Shown in pieces: positions 1 to 5,900 of a stretch of DNA of 6,946 bases (the first letter of the stretch is position 1; each line of letters opens with the position of its first letter). The stretch spans positions 7,272-14,217 of the forward strand of contig JAQUQA010000015.1 of assembly GCA_028716305.1 (NCBI GenBank). Reading direction: 5' to 3'. A program made the position numbers and the translations under genes. The stretch is from Candidatus Omnitrophota bacterium. GTDB taxonomy: Bacteria; Omnitrophota; Gorgyraeia; Gygaellales; Profunditerraquicolaceae. Under the pieces are notes generated by a model. The model ran no database searches. It was not told the origin of the DNA and saw only the letters and a program-made list of their open reading frames with translations.

Positions 1-1142
1 CCGGCAGGCAGGTCGGCTGCCGAATTCCCATGCCTGCCTTTTCTAAATTTGGAATAAATCCCGTCATAGACGAAACTTTTTCGATACGACTTTTCCAGCT
101 GCGAGATATCCCGGAAATCAACGTAGTATCCGGACCTCTCGCCGGTCAATAGGGCGTGTAAGGCATGATGAAAATCATCACACCACTGGGCGTCTATCCC
201 GTACCCCCCCTGCGAGGCAGGACGGATAACCCGCGAATCATTGAGATCGCTTTCGGCGATAAGATAGTGCTCTTTACCCAGGCGCCGGGAAAGCTGCCGC
301 GTGGCCTGCGAAATTTCTGCCAGGATGTGCTGCTTGCTCTTATCAAAAATACCGTGCACCGCGTCCAGCCTTAAGGCATCGATATGATAATGCTCGAACC
401 AGTAAAGCGCGTTTTCAACAAAAAAATTCCTTACTTGGCGGCTGTGCGCACCGTCAAAATTTATCGCCTTGCCCCAGGCAGTGCAGTATTTATCGGTAAA
501 GTACGGAGCGAACTCGGCGAGATAATTGCCTTCCGGCCCAAGATGATTATATACCACATCGAGGATTACGGCTATTGCTTTATTGTGGCATGCCGAAACC
601 AGCTCTTTGAGCCCCTGCGGCCCGCCGTAAGACGCTTGCACGCTAAAAAGGTAGGTCCCGTCGTACCCCCAATTACGTTCTCCGGGAAAAGCCGCCACCG
701 GCATCAACTCAATGGCGTTAATCCCTAAGTCCAAAAGCTCATCCAGCCGGGAAATTACGCCTTGAAAGGTCCCCTCACGGGTAAATGTCCCGACGTGAAG
801 CTCATAGATGACCATTTGTTCCAAAGAGACATTCTTCCAGTTTACATCACTCCAGGTAAAACGGCTGTGATCTACAGCCTCTGAAGGGCCATGCACGCCA
901 TCAGGCTGGAAGGATGACGCGGGGTCAGGCCTAAGCAGAGAATTGGCGAGTTCGTATTGATACCTTAGCCCATCCCCGGCCCCCTCTAAAACAGCCCTCC
1001 AATACCCCTGACTGTCTTTCTGCATCGGGACCCTCTGTTCGCCGGAAGGAAAAATGGCTTTTAAAACCATTTTTTCCTGCAGAGGCGCCCAGACGCAAAA
1101 TTCCAGGCTATTATCCGAATTGTAGAAACTGCCGATTCTCAT
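1..1142 (-). CDS. treZ: Malto-oligosyltrehalose trehalohydrolase (TreZ), 3' end cut by window edge
   Basis: GH13-family enzyme that hydrolyses the bond between the maltooligosyl chain and the terminal trehalose, giving free trehalose in the cytoplasm. It normally works after maltooligosyl-trehalose synthase TreY. Seen: 380 complete codons from the ATG at 1142. An N-terminal beta-sandwich-like part (about 1-95) carries the family signature RPDPASSFQPDGVHGPS at 71-87. The barrel follows, with YELHVGTFT (113-121), ELMPVAAFPGERNWGYDG (145-162), DVVYNH (195-200) and INFDG (227-231). LRLDAVH (257-263) supplies nucleophile D260, IAESD (295-299) acid/base E297, and DAQWCDDFHHALH (317-329) is a TreZ hallmark. 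The family is about 560-620 residues, so roughly 200 are missing, including the NHDQ motif with the third catalytic Asp. An in-frame TAA 12 nt upstream limits the start to 1142. No Shine-Dalgarno is seen. GlgB was considered, but the signatures fit TreZ better. Confidence 0.93.
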   Translation of the reverse strand, partial: MRIGSFYNSDNSLEFCVWAPLQEKMVLKAIFPSGEQRVPMQKDSQGYWRAVLEGAGDGLRYQYELANSLLRPDPASSFQPDGVHGPSEAVDHSRFTWSDVNWKNVSLEQMVIYELHVGTFTREGTFQGVISRLDELLDLGINAIELMPVAAFPGERNWGYDGTYLFSVQASYGGPQGLKELVSACHNKAIAVILDVVYNHLGPEGNYLAEFAPYFTDKYCTAWGKAINFDGAHSRQVRNFFVENALYWFEHYHIDALRLDAVHGIFDKSKQHILAEISQATRQLSRRLGKEHYLIAESDLNDSRVIRPASQGGYGIDAQWCDDFHHALHALLTGERSGYYVDFRDISQLEKSYRKSFVYDGIYSKFRKGRHGNSAADLPA

Positions 1143-1160
1143 AATTATAGAAAGTTAAAA

Positions 1161-1183
1161 CCGTTTTGATTATAACACAACGG
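1161..1183. promoter_or_regulatory. Imperfect palindrome enclosing the treZ -10 box
   Basis: Arms CCGTTTTG (1161-1168) and CACAACGG (1176-1183) are inverted repeats matching at 7 of 8 positions, with a 7-base centre ATTATAA. The dyad covers the -10 hexamer, as a repressor operator would. On the minus strand the right arm is followed by TTTTAACTTT, so a weak intrinsic terminator for read-through from gltD is the other reading; the stem is short and has a mismatch. I favour an operator or chance over a terminator. Confidence 0.3.
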
Positions 1184-1197
1184 AGATTATTTTTCAG
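1169..1197 (-). promoter_or_regulatory. Sigma70-type promoter of treZ
   Basis: On the minus strand, CTGAAA (1197-1192, 4 of 6 matches to TTGACA) is followed after exactly 17 bases by a perfect TATAAT (1174-1169). The predicted transcription start, about 7 bases further on near 1162, gives a leader of roughly 20 nt before the treZ ATG at 1142. Position, spacing and orientation fit treZ. The region is AT-rich, so a chance match is possible, but a perfect -10 at ideal spacing makes this the best promoter candidate in the window. Confidence 0.6.
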
Positions 1198-1220
1198 CTA
1201 AATAGTTATAATTCGTGCTG

Positions 1221-1290
1221 CGGACGGCGTTTGTGCGTTCCGTGAACGGTGTACTCAGAACGCCGAACACTGAACGCAAAACAAGAGTCT
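1221..1290 (-). repeat. Intergenic degenerate heptamer repeat, copy 1 (gltD-treZ gap)
   Basis: Read on the minus strand from 1277, the block splits into 7-base units: GCGTTCA, GTGTTCG, GCGTTCT, GAGTACA, CCGTTCA, CGGAACG. It is preceded by AGACTC (1290-1285). The whole block aligns with 2796-2863 in the same orientation at about 79% over 57 ungapped positions. Internal dyads are present: CGGCGTT (1225-1231) with AACGCCG (1259-1265), and GCGTTC (1235-1240) with GAACGC (1258-1263 or 1272-1277). No U-tract follows, so it is not a standard terminator. It has no coding potential that I trust. Confidence 0.75.
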
Positions 1291-1323
1291 GGTATGAGGC
1301 CCATAAATTTGCGTATTAGTAAG

Positions 1324-2766
1324 CTAAATTAACGGTAGGTACGAATGTCCAGTGAGGAATTTATCGATGTGATGCGCGGCTTGACGGCCTTCGGCAACCG
1401 CCCAGACGATCAATGATTGGCCGCGGCGCATGTCGCCGCAGGAAAAGACACCTTTGCGGGAGGTCATAAAATCAACGCCTGTCTTGACGTTACCGCGCGG
1501 ATCAAGCTCCAGCTTCAGTTCTCTCAATAATCCTTCCTTCTGGGGATGTAGAAATCCCAGGGCCAGGATCACCAGGTCCGCCTTGATCTCAAAATGGCTT
1601 CCCGAAAGCTCCTTTATCAACGGGCAGCCTTTTTCGTCACGGATAAACTCTACTCTAGCGCAAGAAATCTTATTTACTGCTCCGTTTTTTCCGATAAATT
1701 CTTTTGTCGATACACACCACTGCCTCGATCCGCCTTCCTGGTGGCTGGTAGAGTTTTTTAGGAGCAGGGGGTATTTCGGCCAGGGATACTCCTGGGTGCG
1801 GCATTCTGCGGGTTTCGGCATGATCTCGATCTGCACCACGCAGGCGGCACCTTGCCGGTGAGCGGTCCCCACGCAATCAGCTCCGGTATCCCCTCCGCCG
1901 ATCACCACGACCTTCTTCCCTTTGGCATCGATTATCTCCCCAGGGCCGATTTCTTCTTTATTGATACGCTTATTCGCCTGAACAAGATACTCCATGGCAA
2001 AATGTATCCCTTGCAAATCGCGGCCGGGGATTAACAGGTCGCGCGGAGTCCGGCTGCCGCAGGAAAGGCAAACCGCGTCGAATTGCCGAACCAATCTTTC
2101 GACGGGGACATCCCCGGGGATATCTACCCCTGTGAAAAACTTAATCCCTTCTTTTTTCCAGATCGCGATCCTTCTGTCCAAAATCTTTTTTTCTAATTTA
2201 AAATCCGGTATCCCGTAACGCATAATCCCCCCGGCCCGGTTATCCCTCTCAAAAATCTCGACGCTGTGTCCGACCCGGTTCAATTGGTCGGCGCAGGAGA
2301 GGCCCGCGGGCCCGGAACCGACAATTGCTACTTTATTCCCGGTACGTTTTTTTGGCAAACGGGGCCGGACCAGGCCGTGCTTAAAGGCGTACTCAATGAT
2401 AGAAAACTCATTTTCCCTGATCGTCACCGGGTCATCATTGATACCCAAAACACAGGAATATTCGCAAAGCGCGGGACAAATCCTACCGGTTATTTCCGGA
2501 AGGTTATTGGTGGCATCAAGAATAGAAAATGCCTTCTTCCAGCGGCCGGTAAATACCTGGTCGTTCCACTCCGGAATAAAATTACCCAGCGGACAACCCC
2601 AATGGCAAAATGGCGTACCGCAGTCCATACAGCGGCCGGCCTGTTCTTGGGAATGCCCCGGCTGCGGTAACAGGTTGACTTCACGGTAATCCTTGAGCCG
2701 CTCGCATACTGGACGGTATGCGGCAGTTTTGCGTTTCGTTTTCAGGAACCCTTTAATATCGCCCAT
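1324..2766 (-). CDS. gltD: Glutamate synthase small (beta) subunit, NADPH-dependent
   Basis: FAD-dependent subunit that oxidises NADPH and passes electrons through Fe-S clusters to the GltB FMN site; cytoplasmic. At 480 residues it has normal family length. Order of parts: N-terminal Fe-S region with C46, C49, C54, C58 (CMDCGTPFCHWGCPLGN) and C97, C101, C105 (RICPALCEYSC); FAD-binding Rossmann motif GSGPAG (150-155); GGIMRYGIPDFKLEK (179-193); NADPH-binding GGGDTG (290-295); TSSHEEG-like segment STSHQEGG (339-346); and the second FAD contact GVFSCGDMRRGQSLIVWAVAEGR (439-461). Start: ATG at 2766 gives the family-typical MGDIKGFLK and has a good ribosome binding site. An in-frame ATG at 2817 would add 17 residues, lies inside a repeat and is less likely. 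The stop is TAG. It follows gltB by 157 nt, presumably in the same operon. All expected cofactor residues are intact. Confidence 0.96.
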   Translation of the reverse strand: MGDIKGFLKTKRKTAAYRPVCERLKDYREVNLLPQPGHSQEQAGRCMDCGTPFCHWGCPLGNFIPEWNDQVFTGRWKKAFSILDATNNLPEITGRICPALCEYSCVLGINDDPVTIRENEFSIIEYAFKHGLVRPRLPKKRTGNKVAIVGSGPAGLSCADQLNRVGHSVEIFERDNRAGGIMRYGIPDFKLEKKILDRRIAIWKKEGIKFFTGVDIPGDVPVERLVRQFDAVCLSCGSRTPRDLLIPGRDLQGIHFAMEYLVQANKRINKEEIGPGEIIDAKGKKVVVIGGGDTGADCVGTAHRQGAACVVQIEIMPKPAECRTQEYPWPKYPLLLKNSTSHQEGGSRQWCVSTKEFIGKNGAVNKISCARVEFIRDEKGCPLIKELSGSHFEIKADLVILALGFLHPQKEGLLRELKLELDPRGNVKTGVDFMTSRKGVFSCGDMRRGQSLIVWAVAEGRQAAHHIDKFLTGHSYLPLI

Positions 2767-2779
2767 AAATCTTCCTTTT
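2767..2779 (-). promoter_or_regulatory. gltD ribosome binding site (decides the start)
   Basis: The minus strand reads AAAAGGAAG (2779-2771), then ATTT, then ATG at 2766. The GGA core ends 6 bases before the ATG, which is good Shine-Dalgarno spacing. This supports 2766 over the in-frame ATG at 2817, whose upstream sequence is heptamer repeat rather than a purine-rich tract. Confidence 0.75.
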
Positions 2780-2795
2780 ACAAAAGTCACAGGTT

Positions 2796-2863
2796 CGAAC
2801 GGCGTTGTTGCGTTCATCGAACGGCGTTCGCTGAACGCTAAACACTGAACGCCGTACGAGTCT
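2796..2863 (-). repeat. Intergenic degenerate heptamer repeat, copy 2 (gltB-gltD gap)
   Basis: Minus-strand units from 2852: GCGTTCA, GTGTTTA, GCGTTCA, GCGAACG, CCGTTCG, then more diverged ones, preceded by AGACTC (2863-2858). It is homologous to 1221-1290, with both copies in the same orientation. Nested dyads are clear: outer ACGGCGTT (2799-2806) with AACGCCGT (2848-2855), middle GCGTTC (2810-2815) with GAACGC (2833-2838), and the inner palindrome CGAACG-G-CGTTCG (2818-2830). The transcript between the two cistrons could therefore fold. No T-run follows, so termination is not expected. Heptanucleotide tandem repeats of this style are known as STRR elements in heterocystous cyanobacteria; relatedness to those is not implied. 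Confidence 0.75.
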
Positions 2864-2923
2864 ATGTGACATGTAACCTTATGACCGCATATTGATTTGT
2901 TAATACCTCATTTAAAACTTTCC

Positions 2924-5900
2924 TCACCCGTCTGAAACCTCCGCCAGATCCAGTTTCTTTTCCAGTTTTACGCTTTCCAGAATGCGCTTGTATTCCAGAG
3001 GGATAACCTTTATGAAGTGCCTCATCTGCTTTTTGTCGTTTTCCAGGATGCTTTTGGCCACCGGGCTTTTTGTATAATGCCAATGGCTGGAAAGCAAGGT
3101 CCTGACGGTCGCCAGATCATCTGCGTTTAACTGCTCAAGCGCCACCATATCAAGATTGCAGCGCTGGCGAAAATCATCTTCCCGGTCATAAACGTAAGCG
3201 ATCCCCCCGGACATCCCAGCAGCAAAATTCCTGCCTGTCTTTCCAATGATCACCACCCTGCCGCCGGTCATATATTCACACCCATGGTCACCGAGCCCCT
3301 CGACTACCGCGCTTAAACCGGAATTCCTCACGCAGAACCTCTCTCCGGCAATCCCTCTAATGTAAGACTCTCCGCTGATTGCCCCGTAAAAAGCGGTATT
3401 GCCGATGATCACGTTATCCTGGGCCGGGTAATCCGCCCGACGGTCAGGATAGATAACGATCCTTCCGCCGCAGATCCCTTTACCGACATAATCATTGGCC
3501 ATACCCTCCAGCGCGAAGCTTACCCCCCGGGCAAGCCAAGCGCCAAAACTTTGTCCGGCAACGCCGCGGAAAAGGATTTGAATCGAATCATCCGCCAGGC
3601 CTTCTTCACCAAAAATCCTGGAGATCTCTCCGCTTAACATTGCCCCCACCGCCCTATTGGTGTTGTTTATCGGAAACTCTGCTAAAACATTTTGCTTTAG
3701 CTCCAGGGCCGGCTTAGCCAGTTTTATAAGCTGACAATCAAGGACTTTATCGATACCGTGGTCCTGTTTTATCGTGCAACGGCTCGCTACCGTTTTGGCT
3801 TCCGGAGGCCTGTAGAGAATACGCGAAAAATCCAGCCCTTTGGATTTCCAGGACAAAAGGTCTTTATTCATTTCCAGCAAATCGGTCCTGCCGATCATTT
3901 CGTCCAGGCGCCTTACCCCCAAAGAACTCATGATCTGCCGTAGTTCTTCGGCGACAAAACGGAAATAGTTTTCTATGTATTGCGCTGACCCGCAGAACTT
4001 CTTTTCTAAAAGCGGATCCTGGGTCGCCACCCCCACGGAACAATTATTGAGATGGCAATGGCGCAGCATCACACAACCCAAGGTGATCAGGACCGCGGTG
4101 CAAAACCCGAATTCTTCCGCGCCTAAGAGCGCGGCAATCGCCACATCCCTGCCGGTGCGCATCTGTCCGTCGGTCTGCAGGCGAACCCTGCTTCTTAAAT
4201 CATTCAAAACCAGGGTCTGCTGTACTTCGGAAAGCCCTAACTCCCAGGGGAGCCCCGCGTGTTTTATCGAGCTTAAAGGAGAGGCCCCTGTCCCGCCGTC
4301 ACCCCCTGATATTAAAATCATATCCGCGTGGCCTTTAGCCACCCCGGCGGCGATTGTCCCCACTCCGATCTCGGAAACAAGCTTTACGCTAATCCGCGCT
4401 CTGGGATTGACATTCTTCAGATCAAAGATCAGCTGAGCCAGGTCTTCAATGGAATAAATATCGTGGTGCGGTGGAGGAGAAATCAAGGTCACTCCGGGCG
4501 TGGTATAGCGCGTACGTCCGATGATCGCGCTTACTTTATGCCCGGGCAACTGTCCCCCTTCTCCGGGTTTTGCCCCCTGGGCGATCTTGATCTGCAGCTC
4601 ATCGGCATTCACCAGATAATTTGCGGTTACCCCGAAGCGGCCCGAGGCCACCTGTTTGATCGCGCTTCTCGCGGAATCGCCGTTAGCAAAGGGGGTAAAA
4701 CGAGCGGGATCCTCTCCTCCTTCTCCGGTATTAGACTTACCTTTGAGGCGGTTCATGGCGATAGCAATGGTTTCATGGGCGCCCCTGGAGATCGAACCAA
4801 AACTCATTGCCCCAGTGGCAAAACGACGGAATATCTCTTCTGAGCGCTCGACCTGATCCAAGGGAATGGATTTCCCGGGCCTGAACTTCAGAAGGCTGCG
4901 TAATGTCGTAGGGTTTTCCGACTGGTCGTTAATCAACCGGGAAAACTCCTCATATTTACGAAAGTCATCTTTGCGGACCGCTTCCTGCAGCGTGGCAATA
5001 CTCTGCGGATTCCAGAGATGGAATTCGCCGTCTTTTTTCCATTGATACAACCCGCCGGTGACAAGGACCTGGGCGGCGGCATCCATCCGGCTAAAGGCCT
5101 GGGCGTGCCTGGCAAGGGTCTCCTTTAAGATGGTTCTCAAATCCCCGCCCCCGATTCTTGAGGCAGTACCGCTAAAATAACCGGCGATTATTTTTTCGGA
5201 AAGCCCAACTGCCTCAAAAATCTGCGCCCCGCGGTAACTCTGGAGAGTGGAAATCCCCATCTTGGAAAGGATTTTCAGGATCCCCTTATCTATGGCTTTT
5301 ATGTAATTGTCCACGGCCTTTTCGCAAGCCATGGTTAACCCCTCTTCTTCGATTAAATAGCCAATGGCCTGATAGGCCAGGTAGGGATTGACGCAATCCG
5401 CTCCATAGCCAAATAACAGAGCGAAATGATGGACTTCTCGCGGCTCCGCGCTTTCTAAAACTATACCTATCTGCGTACGTAAGGATTTTTTGACCAGATA
5501 CTGATGCACCGCGGCGACGGCCAAGAGCGCGGGGATAGCGGCATGATCCTTGTTTACCCCCCGGTCGCTTAAGATAACAAAAGTATACCCGTTTTTAATT
5601 GCCTCTGCCGATTCACGGCAGATACGCCGAATGGCCTTTTGCAGCCCCTGCGCTGATTTAATCCCGAATAATAAAGAAATGGTCCTGGTGCGGAATCCTT
5701 TTTCCGATACGCCGCGAATCGATTCCAACTCCGCGTCTTGCAGCACCGGATTGTTTACCAGTATTTTACGGCAGTGCCCGGGTGTCTGGTCCAGAATATT
5801 CTTTTCCGGTCCCAAATACGTGTGCAGGCTCATGACAATCTCTTCGCGGATCGGATCTATTGCCGGATTGGTTACCTGCGCGAATAACTGTTTGAAGTAA

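Noticed and set aside
384..728. Plus-strand open frame of 114 codons over treZ
   Set aside because: The minus strand here encodes the catalytic barrel of TreZ with all expected motifs, so the plus frame is a shadow.
1221..1290. CRISPR array or rho-independent terminator at the intergenic repeat
   Set aside because: Units are 7 bases with no spacers, so it is not CRISPR. The hairpins are not followed by a T-run on the minus strand, so a standard terminator is not supported.
2862..3083. Minus-strand frame of 73 codons overlapping the gltB 3' end
   Set aside because: It is out of frame with GltB over a clearly coding stretch, then runs into intergenic sequence. Its composition is Lys/Gly-rich and low in information, and no ribosome site is seen.
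3975..4436. Plus-strand open frame of 153 codons antisense to gltB
   Set aside because: Same reason: it is opposite conserved GltB sequence, and its translation looks like no protein family I know.
4328..4843. Plus-strand open frame of 171 codons antisense to gltB
   Set aside because: It lies opposite the highly conserved FMN domain of GltB, has no recognisable protein features and no ribosome site, and is explained as a mirror of the real gene.
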